NCBI RefSeq assembly: GCF_000412185.1
Contig: NZ_ASJA01000002.1
Span: forward strand, 1-64,000
Length of the DNA: 64,000 nt
Direction of reading: 5' to 3'
DNA from: Euryhalocaulis caribicus
GTDB lineage: Bacteria > Pseudomonadota > Alphaproteobacteria > Caulobacterales > Maricaulaceae
Under the pieces are notes generated by a model. That model did not search any database. It had not been told where the DNA came from and saw only the letters and a list, made by a program, of their open reading frames with translations. Shown one piece after another: positions 1 to 10,323 of this stretch. The stretch's first letter is position 1. Every line of letters begins with the position of its first letter. The translations under genes were made by a program, and so were the position numbers.

Positions 1-55
1 AGGGGCGGCGCGAACGTCAAACTGCCCCCATCGTCCGAACGCTACGCGCCCGACA

Positions 56-78
56 CTTCCCCCCGCGTGCGGGGGAAG
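56..78. terminator. GC-rich hairpin upstream of purH
   Basis: CTTCCCCC and GGGGGAAG form an 8-bp inverted repeat around a 7-base loop. There is no T-tract, so it may be a weak terminator of a gene lying left of the window, or just a local palindrome. The rest of positions 1-164 holds no gene I can recognise. Confidence 0.3.
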
Positions 79-164
79 AACACACGCCGCCTTCCCCAAC
101 ACCCAACCCCATGCTAGGCGAGCCGCCAATCTCGCATCGTCATTGAAGAAGAGGCCTTACCGCC

Positions 165-1760
<1,596 letters not shown>

Positions 1761-1766
1761 GCCGTC

Positions 1767-2531
1767 ATGGCGCGCCGCGTCCTCTTCCCCGTCATCGTCG
1801 TCGCGCTGATCGCCCTGCTGACATGGGCGGCCGCGCCGCCGGAGCGGGTGGACTGGGCCGCGCTTCAGGACGGCGTCACGGTCCATTACCCGGAGGGGGA
1901 AGGCCCGTTCCCGGTCGCGGTGCTGATGCATGGCTGCGGCGGGCCGCGCCCCTTCATGGAAGACTATGCCGAGGCCGCAAATCACGCCGGCGTGGCGGCG
2001 GTGGTGATGGACAGTTTCGCCCCGCGCGGCATCGGCCGCCTGCGCGCGGTCACAACGGTCTGCACCGGCTTCCGCCTGCATGGCGACCAGCGCGCCCATG
2101 ACATCGCCGTGCTGCTCGATAATCTCCCGGATGCGCGGCTGGATACGTCCCGTGTGGCGCTGGCCGGCTGGTCGCACGGCGCCTGGGCGGCGGCCGAGGC
2201 GCTGACCCGGCGCCCGGTGGAGGCCGAGGGCGTGGACGCCGCCTTTCTGGTCTATCCCTATTGCCGCTTTCCCGCGCGCTGGCCGGGCAAGCACGCGGCG
2301 AACGGCGCGCCCATCCTCGCCGTCGTGCCGGAGGACGATTATGTCGGGGACAGCGCCGCATGCCGCGACGCCCTGACGGCCAGCGGCGCGGACATCGTCT
2401 CCGTACCCGGCGCCACTCACGCCTTCGACGATCCCGAACCGACCGGCATCGGGTTCGAATACAATGCGGAAGCCACGGCGGAGAACCGCGCGCGATTTAC
2501 AGATTTTCTGGAAGAGACGCTGACGCGCTAG
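1767..2531 (+). CDS. Dienelactone hydrolase-like alpha/beta hydrolase
   Basis: A 254-residue alpha/beta hydrolase with an N-terminal hydrophobic segment (residues 5-22, signal anchor or signal peptide), so it probably acts outside the cytoplasm. The first domain carries LMHGCGGPRPF, an oxyanion-hole HG motif. The nucleophile elbow is GWSHGAWAA with serine, where classical dienelactone hydrolases have cysteine. A late aspartate (PEDDYVGD) and the histidine in GATHAFDDPE complete a plausible Ser-Asp-His triad. It follows purH by six bases. The substrate is unknown; esterase or dienelactone hydrolase family is as far as the sequence supports. Confidence 0.85.
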   Translation: MARRVLFPVIVVALIALLTWAAAPPERVDWAALQDGVTVHYPEGEGPFPVAVLMHGCGGPRPFMEDYAEAANHAGVAAVVMDSFAPRGIGRLRAVTTVCTGFRLHGDQRAHDIAVLLDNLPDARLDTSRVALAGWSHGAWAAAEALTRRPVEAEGVDAAFLVYPYCRFPARWPGKHAANGAPILAVVPEDDYVGDSAACRDALTASGADIVSVPGATHAFDDPEPTGIGFEYNAEATAENRARFTDFLEETLTR

Positions 2532-2538
2532 TTCGCGG

Positions 2539-2904
2539 CTAGTCCGCTTTCGGCGTGATCAGGCCCAGCATGTTCCCGTCCGGGTCCTTGAACCAGGCAA
2601 AGCTGCGGCCATCGCCGGGGATTTCCAGCGGCCCGATATGCGCCGCGCCGCCCTCGGCCGTCACCTTTTCCAGCGCGGCCGCGATATCCTCGACCTCGAT
2701 ATAGAAAAGCACATAATTGTGGGGTTCATGGCCGAGCGCGGTGACATGGCCGTCAATGCTGTCCCCGCCCGGAGTCAGGGACTTGGCGAGGTCGTGATAG
2801 GGGCCGGCCTCCCACCCGAAACAATCGGAAAAGAACTTCGCCGAGCGATCCTTGTCGCGGCAGCCGACCTCGAAATGAACAACCGGATTTCCCATGCGCG
2901 CCAT
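2539..2904 (-). CDS. VOC (glyoxalase/bleomycin-resistance fold) family protein
   Basis: A 121-residue single-domain vicinal-oxygen-chelate protein. It shows the usual pattern: an early histidine strand (GNPVVHFEVGCRD), the ASRF-type helix (KDRSAKFFSDCFGWEAG), and the late FAWFKDPDGNMLGLITP segment typical of VOC C-termini. I chose the ATG at 2904 (MARMGNP); a longer reading to 2937 adds only an arginine-rich, non-conserved leader. It ends seven bases from the stop of the convergent hydrolase gene. Specific substrate unknown. Confidence 0.85.
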   Translation of the reverse strand: MARMGNPVVHFEVGCRDKDRSAKFFSDCFGWEAGPYHDLAKSLTPGGDSIDGHVTALGHEPHNYVLFYIEVEDIAAALEKVTAEGGAAHIGPLEIPGDGRSFAWFKDPDGNMLGLITPKAD

Positions 2905-2961
2905 TCTAGGCGCCGCAAACACGCGCCGGGAAGCCAATTTCGACTCCCCGGCCCGATTTTC

Positions 2962-5900
2962 TTACGGTTTCACGACTTCCGAGAACTCGCGGAGATAGGT
3001 GTTGGCGATGGCCAGCTTGGACAATGTCCAGTTGGATCCGGCCTTCAGCTCCTTCAGCGCCAGATCCGCCCGCGCCGACTCGTGGCCGTTTTCGGCCAGC
3101 CACGCATCGACCAGAGACTTGGTCCAGTCCGCGTCCGGCGTCTCGGCCTTGCGGTCCGCGCCATAGGTCAGGATGGAGGCCACCAGCTTCTGGTGCGCGC
3201 TGTATAGCTCCTCCACCAGACGCCGCGCCGCCAGCCGGTCCCAGTGCTGCGGGCTGGTCAGTTTCAGGGCAGAGACGCGCAGGCGGTCGAAATCGAACCG
3301 GCCCGCCACGCGGTGATAGACCCAGGCGACATTTTCCAGCGGCCAGCCCGCGTCATGGGCCAGGTCGATGATGTCGCTGGCCGAGGTCAGCGGCGCCAGT
3401 TGCGCCACGTCATGGGCCAGTTCGCGCGGCGCGCCCTGTTTCACCCAGGCGTCCTCGCGGTCGTTCAGGCGTTTGCGCTGAAACGGGGACAGCATGTCGC
3501 TGGTCGCCGACTTCAGCGCGTCCACGCCCGGCTGGTAGGCCGCGATCATTTCCTGCACGGGCCGCGCATCGCCGCCGCCCACGCCCCGCACCCGGCGGGT
3601 CAGCCAGTAGGTCTGGCGGCGCAGCAGCTGCATCGTCTCGCGGTGCAGTTCGATCTGCATCGCCGCCGGGGCCTTGTTGTCCAGCGCGTTGATATCGGCG
3701 CTCAGCTCCGTATAGCGGAAGATGCGGCGGGCGCATTCGAACGCCCGCGCGATATCGCCGACGCTGGCGCCGGTCGTTTCCCGCGCCCGGTTCAGGAAGG
3801 TCGGCCCGCCCAGATCGCACATCTGGTTCGCCAGCACGGTCGAGATGATCTCCCGCTTCAGGCGATGGCCGTGCATTTCCTCGTCGAACTTGTCCAGCTG
3901 GTGCGGGAAATAGCCTTCCAGCAGCATGTCGAAATGCGGGTCGTCCGGCACGGACGAAGCCACCAGATCGTCAAACAGGGTCAGCTTGGCATAGGCCAGC
4001 AGCACCGCGATCTCGGGCCGCGTCAGACCGCGATTATCCTCGCGCAGCTCCTTGAGGATTTCGGTGGAGGGCAGGTTCTCGACCACGCGGTCCAGACGGC
4101 CTTCCTCCTCCAGCCGCACCATCATGCGCTCATGCGCGTCCAGATCCTCATAGGCCGTCGCCTCGGCGATCGAGATGGCCAGAGTCTGATGATAATTATG
4201 CGCCAGAACGTGCCGGGAGACGTCATCGGTCATCTTCGCCAGCAGCGCATTGCGGTCTTCGGCCTTCAGGCTGCCGCCGCGCATCGCGCCGTTCAGCAGG
4301 ATCTTGATGTTCACCTCGTGGTCGGAGCAATCCACCCCGGCGGAGTTATCCACCGCGTCGGTGTTGATCTTGCCGCCCGCGCGGGCGAACTCGATCCGGC
4401 CCAGCTGCGTCACGCCCAGATTGGCGCCCTCGCCGATCACCTTGGCGCCGACCTCGCTTCCATTCACGCGGATCGCGTCATTGGCCTTGTCGCCGACTTC
4501 CCAGTTCTGCTGCGAATCCGCTTTCACATAGGTGCCGATGCCGCCGAACCACATCAGCTCGCACTGCGCCTTCAAAAGCGCGTGCATCAGTTCGTTCGGC
4601 GTGACGGTCTCGTCTTTCAGCCCGGTGATCGCCTGAATTTCCGGGGTCAGCGTCACCGACTTGGCGCCGCGGGAGAAAATTCCCCCGCCCTTCGAGATCA
4701 GGGAAGCGTCATAGTCCTGCCAGGAGCTGCGGGCCTGTTCGAACAGGCGCTTGCGCTCCGCGTGGGACTTCGCCGGATCGGGGTCCGGGTCGATGAAGAT
4801 GTCGCGATGGTCGAAGGCGGCGATCAGGCGAATCTGGTCGGACAGCAACATGCCGTTGCCGAACACGTCGCCCGACATGTCGCCAATGCCGATGACCGTG
4901 AACGGCTCGCTCTGGATATCCTTGCCCAGCTCGCGGAAATGCCGCTTCACCGCCTCCCAGCCGCCGCGGGCGGTAATGCCCATGGCCTTGTGGTCGTAAC
5001 CGACCGAGCCGCCGGAGGCGAAAGCGTCGCCCAGCCAGAAATCGTAATCGGCCGCCACCCCGTTCGCCATGTCGGAGAAGGTCGCCGTGCCCTTGTCGGC
5101 GGCGACGACCAGATACGGGTCCTCGCCGTCCCAGATGACGGTCTGTTTCGGGTGCACCACGCGGTCGTCGACAATATTGTCGGTGATGTCGAGAAGACCG
5201 CGGATGAAGGATCTATAGGCCCGCTTGCCTTCCTCGAAGATCGCATCGCGCCCGGCGTCGAACGGCAGGCGTTTGGGATAGAACCCGCCCTTGGAGCCGA
5301 CCGGCACGATCACCGCGTTCTTTACCTGCTGCGCCTTCACAAGGCCCAGCACCTCGGTGCGGAAATCGTCGCGGCGGTCGGACCAGCGCAGCCCGCCGCG
5401 CGCCACCGGGCCAAAGCGCAGATGCACGCCTTCGACATGCGGCGCCCAGACGAAAATCTCGCGATAGGGCTTGGGATCGGGCAGGCCGCCGGCGGCCTTG
5501 GAGTCGATCTTCAGGGAGATCTGGGTCAGCGGATTTCCGTCTTCGTCCCGCTGGTAGAAATTGGTCCGCAATGTCGCTTTCAGAAGGTCGCGCAGACGGC
5601 GCGACACGCGGTCATGGTCCAGGCTGGAGACATTGACCAGCGCGGCCTCGATCTCCGCGTCGATTTCCTGCGCCCGCGCGGCGCGGACATCCATATCGCC
5701 CTCGAAATCGGGATCGAAGCGCGCATTGCGCAGCTTCAGCAGCAGGCGTGCAATGTCCGGGTTCTGGACCAGCGTCTGTTCCTGCACCGCTTGCGAGACA
5801 TCGGCGCCCGTCTGGCGGCGGAAGCGCGCGCAGGCGCGCAGGAAGGCCGCATCGCGCCACGGCACGCCCAGCTTCAGGATCAGCGGATTGAAACCGTCGG

Positions 5901-7863
5901 ATTCGTTCTGGCCCGTCCATGCGGCGACAAAGGCGTCCTCGAACAGGGCGCGGGTGTCGAAATCCTCCGGATCGGCCCCGGCCGGGGCGCGCATCTCGAA
6001 ATCATGGATCCAGACCGTCTCATCCGCGGCGTCCTCGCCGCGCCGGTTGGCGCGGTATCCGGCCTCCCAGATCACGTCGACGCCCAGATGCTCCAGAATC
6101 GGCATCACCTTGGACAGCGGCAGCGGATCGGCCGCGTGATACAGCTTGAAGCGCAGGACGTCCGGCTCGTCGCCCGCCCGCCGCCAGGCGCGCACCTGGA
6201 TATCGGGCCTGGGGCCCAGCGCCTCGATCTTCTCCACATCGTCCAGCGCCTCTTCCGGCGTGAACCGCTCGCGGTATCCGGCCGTGAAGCCTTCGGTATA
6301 GAGGTCGGCGACGGCACGCACGTCATCAATGGCGTGCTCGCGCGCATGCGCCTCGAAATCGTCTTCCCAGGTTCGCGCCAGCTCGGAAATCTTGCGCTCA
6401 AGGTCGCGCACGTCCGGCTCGGGATGCTCGAACGGGTTCAGGCCGATGATGAAATGCACCCGCGCCAGCGCGCTGTCGCCGAACTGCGGGTAGAAGGCCG
6501 AAAGCCGCCCGTCATATTCGGCGCGCAGCATCTCTCCCACCTGTTCGCGCAGGCGGGTATTGTAGCGTTCGCGCGGAATGAAGACGAGGGCGGAGATGAA
6601 CCGGTCGAACCGGTCGCGGCGCAGGAACAGGCGCGGGCGCGGGCGGTCGTCCAGATGCAGGATGCCGAGGCTGATCTCCATGAGATCGTCCTCGTCCGTC
6701 TGGAACAGCTCGTCCCGCGGATAATTCTCGACGATGTTCTGAAGCTTCTTGGCGTTGTGGCTGCCCGGCAGCTTGCCCGCGCGCTCCAGCACCCGGCGCA
6801 CCTTGCGGCGGATCAGCGGCACGTCGCGTGCCATACGGTTATAGGCTTCCGCCGTGAACAGGCCGACAAAGCGCGTCTCGCCCGTTACCTCGCCATTCTC
6901 GCCGAAGCGTTTGACCCCGATATAATCCATATAGACCCGGCGATGGACACGGGACCGCATATTGGATTTGGCCACGATCAGCGGCGCGGGCTCTTTCAGG
7001 AATTGCCGCACCTGCGGGCTCAGCACGGTCGGCTCCGACCCCCGGCGCAGCACGTTGCGCGTCTGGTCGCGCAGAATGCCGTACTCGCTGCCCTCGACCG
7101 TGTCGGGCTCCTCGTTCAGCAGGTTTCCATCGCCATCCCGCAGGAAGGCGACCTGCCGGCAGCCCAGAAACGCGAAATTATCGTCCCGCAGCCAGCGCAG
7201 GAACGCCACGCATTCCGATTGCTCCTCCTCGCTGGCCTCGGTCTTGGCCGCGTCCAGCTCGTCAATCGCCGCGTCCATGGATCCCAGCATGTCGGGCCAG
7301 TCCTCGACCGCCAGTCGCACGTCCTCCAGCGTGGCGTGCAGGCTTTCGATGACGGCCTTGCGCTCGGCCGCGCCCATCGGCTCCAGATGCACCTGGATCA
7401 TGGATTCGGCGCGCGCCTCCGCGCCGTTCATGCGTTCGCCGGAATCGGACCGGCTGACCACCACGATGGGGTGGAACATGGCCAGCACGTCGCGCCCCTC
7501 TGCGGCGATGTCCGACATCACCGAGTCGACGATGAAGGGCCGGTCATTGGAAACGATCTCAAGGATGTCGCGCCGGATCGGCTGACCGTCCGCGCCCTTG
7601 CCGGGCCGGATGCGGATCAGGGCTTCGCCCGGCTTGCGCATCTGGCCGAAGCTCCAGAACTCGGCCGCCAGATGCAGCACGTCCTCCATCGAGAGGGTTT
7701 CGAGGTCCTCCGCGATGGCGTCTTCGTGAATCTGTTTGAGAAAGGCTTCGGCGAGCTTGTCGAGCCCGTCCGGGCCCTTGAGCTGTTGAAGATCGCTGTT
7801 ACGGGCGGCCTCCAGGAAATCGGATTCCTTGAAGGCGTGCGTTGCGCTGACGACCGCTTCCAT
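2962..7863 (-). CDS. gdhB: Large NAD-specific glutamate dehydrogenase (GDH-180 type)
   Basis: NAD-dependent oxidative deamination of glutamate to 2-oxoglutarate, feeding amino-acid carbon into the TCA cycle. At 1633 residues it has the length of the bacterial 180-kDa class. The N-terminal half is the regulatory ACT-rich region; the catalytic domain starts around residue 800 with VARGGLRWSDRRDDFRTEVL, followed by GSKGGFYPKR with the conserved lysine. FGNGMLLSDQIRLIAAFDHR and GEGANLGVTQLGRIEF follow further on. GGGAGG-like purine sequence (GGGAGGA) lies 12 bases before the ATG. The gene stands alone. A 1546-codon open frame on the opposite strand is a codon-bias shadow. Confidence 0.95.
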   Translation of the reverse strand: MEAVVSATHAFKESDFLEAARNSDLQQLKGPDGLDKLAEAFLKQIHEDAIAEDLETLSMEDVLHLAAEFWSFGQMRKPGEALIRIRPGKGADGQPIRRDILEIVSNDRPFIVDSVMSDIAAEGRDVLAMFHPIVVVSRSDSGERMNGAEARAESMIQVHLEPMGAAERKAVIESLHATLEDVRLAVEDWPDMLGSMDAAIDELDAAKTEASEEEQSECVAFLRWLRDDNFAFLGCRQVAFLRDGDGNLLNEEPDTVEGSEYGILRDQTRNVLRRGSEPTVLSPQVRQFLKEPAPLIVAKSNMRSRVHRRVYMDYIGVKRFGENGEVTGETRFVGLFTAEAYNRMARDVPLIRRKVRRVLERAGKLPGSHNAKKLQNIVENYPRDELFQTDEDDLMEISLGILHLDDRPRPRLFLRRDRFDRFISALVFIPRERYNTRLREQVGEMLRAEYDGRLSAFYPQFGDSALARVHFIIGLNPFEHPEPDVRDLERKISELARTWEDDFEAHAREHAIDDVRAVADLYTEGFTAGYRERFTPEEALDDVEKIEALGPRPDIQVRAWRRAGDEPDVLRFKLYHAADPLPLSKVMPILEHLGVDVIWEAGYRANRRGEDAADETVWIHDFEMRAPAGADPEDFDTRALFEDAFVAAWTGQNESDGFNPLILKLGVPWRDAAFLRACARFRRQTGADVSQAVQEQTLVQNPDIARLLLKLRNARFDPDFEGDMDVRAARAQEIDAEIEAALVNVSSLDHDRVSRRLRDLLKATLRTNFYQRDEDGNPLTQISLKIDSKAAGGLPDPKPYREIFVWAPHVEGVHLRFGPVARGGLRWSDRRDDFRTEVLGLVKAQQVKNAVIVPVGSKGGFYPKRLPFDAGRDAIFEEGKRAYRSFIRGLLDITDNIVDDRVVHPKQTVIWDGEDPYLVVAADKGTATFSDMANGVAADYDFWLGDAFASGGSVGYDHKAMGITARGGWEAVKRHFRELGKDIQSEPFTVIGIGDMSGDVFGNGMLLSDQIRLIAAFDHRDIFIDPDPDPAKSHAERKRLFEQARSSWQDYDASLISKGGGIFSRGAKSVTLTPEIQAITGLKDETVTPNELMHALLKAQCELMWFGGIGTYVKADSQQNWEVGDKANDAIRVNGSEVGAKVIGEGANLGVTQLGRIEFARAGGKINTDAVDNSAGVDCSDHEVNIKILLNGAMRGGSLKAEDRNALLAKMTDDVSRHVLAHNYHQTLAISIAEATAYEDLDAHERMMVRLEEEGRLDRVVENLPSTEILKELREDNRGLTRPEIAVLLAYAKLTLFDDLVASSVPDDPHFDMLLEGYFPHQLDKFDEEMHGHRLKREIISTVLANQMCDLGGPTFLNRARETTGASVGDIARAFECARRIFRYTELSADINALDNKAPAAMQIELHRETMQLLRRQTYWLTRRVRGVGGGDARPVQEMIAAYQPGVDALKSATSDMLSPFQRKRLNDREDAWVKQGAPRELAHDVAQLAPLTSASDIIDLAHDAGWPLENVAWVYHRVAGRFDFDRLRVSALKLTSPQHWDRLAARRLVEELYSAHQKLVASILTYGADRKAETPDADWTKSLVDAWLAENGHESARADLALKELKAGSNWTLSKLAIANTYLREFSEVVKP

Positions 7864-8042
7864 CTTAAACGGCGTCCTCCCTGATCAAGTTCTGTTCTTG
7901 GCGCGGATGCTAGCCTTCGTGCGCGGCGGCGCAAGGGGCGAGACATCCCGATTTTTCAGGTCTCTGGCGAAAATCTCAGCGCCTCTTACGTCTCTGGCGC
8001 GTTATTCATTCCAGTTAATCGTAGAAAATCACGGAGACCGCC

Positions 8043-8735
8043 ATGACCACCGTCCTGATTACCGGCGCCAATCGCGGCATCGGCCTTGAGCATGTCCGGC
8101 AATATGCGGACAAGGGCGCGCGCGTGCACGCCTGCTGCCGCGACCCCGAGAGCGCCAATGAACTCAAGGCCCTCGCCAATGCGTCCGGCGGCAAGATCGT
8201 CGTTCACAAATTCGACCAGTCCAGGCCCGAAGACGCCGCGCGCCTGGCGGGCGAGATCGACGAGCCGATCGACATCCTCTGGAATAACGCCGGCACGGCG
8301 GGCGACCGCTCCAACCAGGTGTTCGGCACGGCGGCGGACACGATGAACGCGGTGTTCGATGTCAATGTCACCGGCCCGCTGCGTCTGTCGGAGGCCCTGA
8401 TCGGCCATGTCGAGAAATCGGACCGCAAAATCATCGCCATGCAGTCCAGCCAGATGGGCTCTATCGCCGATAACGGATCGGGCGGGGTTTACGCTTATCG
8501 CGCATCCAAGGCGGCGCTGAACATGGTGACCCGTTCCATGGCCACCGATCTGGCCGACAAGGGCGTGACCGTCGTGGCGTTCCACCCCGGCTGGGTCCAG
8601 ACCGATATGGGCGGCCCCAACGCCAAGATCAGCACGGAGGAATCGGTGCAGGGCGAACAGGAAGTCGTGGACAACCTGACCATCGACCGGTCCGGCGAAT
8701 TCATCCGCTATTCCGGCGAAAAACTGCCCTGGTAG
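8043..8735 (+). CDS. SDR family oxidoreductase
   Basis: A 230-residue short-chain dehydrogenase/reductase. It has the N-terminal TGANRGIGLEH nucleotide-binding glycine motif, the NNAGTAG segment, and the catalytic YRASKAALN (Tyr-x3-Lys) with the preceding serine in MQSSQMGSI. It resembles the sniffer/C-factor subgroup of SDRs, which usually carries the sequence HPGWVQTDMGG seen here near the C-terminus. GGAG sits eight bases before the ATG. Substrate unknown. Downstream are the hairpins at 8758-8849. Confidence 0.9.
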   Translation: MTTVLITGANRGIGLEHVRQYADKGARVHACCRDPESANELKALANASGGKIVVHKFDQSRPEDAARLAGEIDEPIDILWNNAGTAGDRSNQVFGTAADTMNAVFDVNVTGPLRLSEALIGHVEKSDRKIIAMQSSQMGSIADNGSGGVYAYRASKAALNMVTRSMATDLADKGVTVVAFHPGWVQTDMGGPNAKISTEESVQGEQEVVDNLTIDRSGEFIRYSGEKLPW

Positions 8736-8757
8736 ATTCTGATACCCTCAAAAGGAA

Positions 8758-8795
8758 ACGCCGCCGGCTCTAGGGGGAGGGCGAGCCGGCGGCGT
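8758..8795 (-). terminator. Strong 13-bp hairpin with T-rich tail on the minus strand
   Basis: ACGCCGCCGGCTC and GAGCCGGCGGCGT pair perfectly over 13 bp around a 12-base loop. Read on the minus strand the stem is followed by TTTCCTTTT, which makes it a factor-independent terminator for the minus-strand transcript of the 42-residue ORF. It may also stop the convergent SDR gene. The minus-strand loop contains TCCCCCTA, repeated in the next hairpin. Confidence 0.7.
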
Positions 8796-8850
8796 CATGA
8801 ACAGACCTCAGTCTGCTGTGGGGTAGGGGGACATGGGATTGAGGTCTGTG
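8758..8850 (-). ncRNA. Candidate two-hairpin small RNA or 3' UTR with C-rich loops
   Basis: Two inverted repeats follow the stop codon of the 42-residue ORF on the minus strand. Hairpin 1 pairs 8801-8810 (ACAGACCTCA on the plus strand) with 8840-8849; hairpin 2 is the terminator at 8758-8795. Both loops, read on the minus strand, contain the same octamer TCCCCCTA (complement of TAGGGGGA at 8824-8831 and 8771-8778), which could base-pair with purine-rich ribosome-binding sites. A small ORF followed by hairpins with exposed C-rich loops recalls the CcsR RNAs of Rhodobacter. That likeness is by architecture only; no family match could be tested. Confidence 0.4.
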
Positions 8851-8885
8851 TTCCTTGAATTCGTCCGGCTAAAAACTTCAGGCTC

Positions 8886-9014
8886 TTAGACCGTCTGGGC
8901 GACGGCGGTTTCGCCCTGATCGAAGAACAGCGGCCGTTCGCCCGCCTGCGCGACGAACACCGCCGACACCAGCAAGGCTGCGGCGGCGAATGCGATGGCG
9001 AAAAGACGGGCCAT
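8886..9014 (-). CDS. Small hydrophobic secreted or membrane peptide (42 aa)
   Basis: The reading starts at ATG 9014 (MARLFAIAFAAAALLV), with GGAG six bases upstream; a longer start at 9026 (METY) is less well placed. Residues 4-22 form one hydrophobic stretch ending AQAG, so this is a signal peptide with a 19-residue mature tail or a single-pass membrane peptide. No family recognised. It is followed by the two-hairpin element ending in a terminator, so both are probably on one short transcript. Small and without homology evidence, hence the moderate confidence. Confidence 0.5.
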   Translation of the reverse strand: MARLFAIAFAAAALLVSAVFVAQAGERPLFFDQGETAVAQTV

Positions 9015-9094
9015 GTAGGTCTCCATGTCTGCGGCGAACAACGCCGCGAAAGACGAATATGGGACCGGACGGAAAAAATGCTCCTTCGCGCCGG

Positions 9095-9108
9095 TCACAA
9101 CTGTGTGA
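9095..9108. promoter_or_regulatory. Perfect inverted repeat TCACA-N4-TGTGA
   Basis: TCACA ACTG TGTGA lies 81 bases upstream of the 42-residue ORF and 51 bases downstream of the stop of the transporter on the same strand. It has the symmetry of a transcription-factor operator. Which factor would bind is unknown. Confidence 0.3.
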
Positions 9109-9158
9109 ACGTGCGGCCAGGTCAGTCGGTTCATTTGTTTTGACAGCGGCGCGGCGCG

Positions 9159-10217
9159 CTACATGGACGGCCTTGGCGGTATGGCCACGCCCTCGGCCGG
9201 CTTGCCGTCTCCCGACAGCAGGATGGCGACGGGCCGGGTCGAGGGGAACTGCGCCAGTATGATCATCACCATGACGGTCAGCGGCGCGGCCAGGAACATT
9301 CCCGCAATTCCCCAGATCGCCCCCCAGATCGCCAGCGACAGCAACACGACGAGCGTGGAGAGGTTCAGCGACTCTCCCTGCATTCGCGGCTGCAGGAAAT
9401 TGCCGATGACGAACTGCCACACGCCGACCCCGCCAAACACCGCCGCCACCATCCACAGCGATTCAAACTGCACCAGCGCGAACAGGGTCGGCAGGACCGT
9501 CGCCACGATGGAGCCGATGGTCGGCACGTAATTCAGCAGGAAGATCACGAAAGACCAGAACAGCGCATTGTCCAGCCCGATGAATTTCAGCGTGGCGTAG
9601 GACAGCACGCTGGTGATCACGCTGACGATGGTCTGGACCCAGAGATATTTCTCGATGCTCTCGCGGATCGACTCCATCACGCTGGCCGCGCGCATCCGAC
9701 CCTCGGCGTCCGGGAACAAGGCGTCCAGCTTTTGCGGGAAGCCCGCCTGCGCGGCGAACAGGAAGCCCACGAAAATCAGCACGAAAACCGCGTTGGAGAT
9801 GACGCTCTGCAGGGCGGAGGCAACCTCGGCGAAGAAGCGGCCCGGCCCCGCGCGCTCGAAAAGCTGCGCCAGGGTCGGCGGATCGGTCAGCCCCAGCAGG
9901 GCATAGGTTTCCGATATCGCCTGCGCGATGCGCGCGTCATAGGCGCTGGCGTTGCCGGCAAATTGCGCGGCGCTGTCCACGATCACCATGACCACCGCCA
10001 CCATGCCCGCCAGAACCAGCAGGATGGCAATGGGCAGGGCCAGCCAGCGCGGCATGAAACGGATGCTTTCGTGCAGCCGCCGCGCAAAGGCGTCCATGAC
10101 CAGCCACAGGAACACCGCCAGCGCGAACGGGGCCAGGATCTCCCGGAACCAGAACAGCCCGGTGATCACCACGCCCGCCGCAATGATGGAAAGTGAGATT
10201 TTCCCCGCCTGGTCCAT
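9159..10217 (-). CDS. AI-2E/PerM family transporter
   Basis: A 352-residue polytopic inner-membrane protein of the AI-2E family exporter (PerM/YdiK) class. Start MDQAGKISLSIIAAGV at 10217 begins just before the first membrane span; the open frame extends upstream with charged, low-complexity residues that do not belong to the family. The usual pairs of N-terminal hydrophobic helices, a central soluble segment, and the C-terminal helices with NYVPTIGSIVATVLPTL are visible. Family members export small solutes, in some cases ions rather than AI-2, so no substrate is claimed. Divergent from the HerA-like gene across 106 bp. Confidence 0.9.
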   Translation of the reverse strand: MDQAGKISLSIIAAGVVITGLFWFREILAPFALAVFLWLVMDAFARRLHESIRFMPRWLALPIAILLVLAGMVAVVMVIVDSAAQFAGNASAYDARIAQAISETYALLGLTDPPTLAQLFERAGPGRFFAEVASALQSVISNAVFVLIFVGFLFAAQAGFPQKLDALFPDAEGRMRAASVMESIRESIEKYLWVQTIVSVITSVLSYATLKFIGLDNALFWSFVIFLLNYVPTIGSIVATVLPTLFALVQFESLWMVAAVFGGVGVWQFVIGNFLQPRMQGESLNLSTLVVLLSLAIWGAIWGIAGMFLAAPLTVMVMIILAQFPSTRPVAILLSGDGKPAEGVAIPPRPSM

Positions 10218-10323
10218 GGTCCCTATTCGCGAATGCTTCGCCGGCCGCGTCAAGCCGCGTTGAAGCCGGGCGGGGCGGGGGCTATCGTCTTTTCTCTTCT
10301 TCCATTTACCGGGATGCGCGCAC

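Noticed and set aside
3244-7884. A 1546-codon open frame antisense to the glutamate dehydrogenase gene
   Set aside because: Its low-complexity Arg/Ala/His/Gln-rich translation matches no family, and it mirrors the real gene codon for codon. High GC removes stops from the opposite strand.
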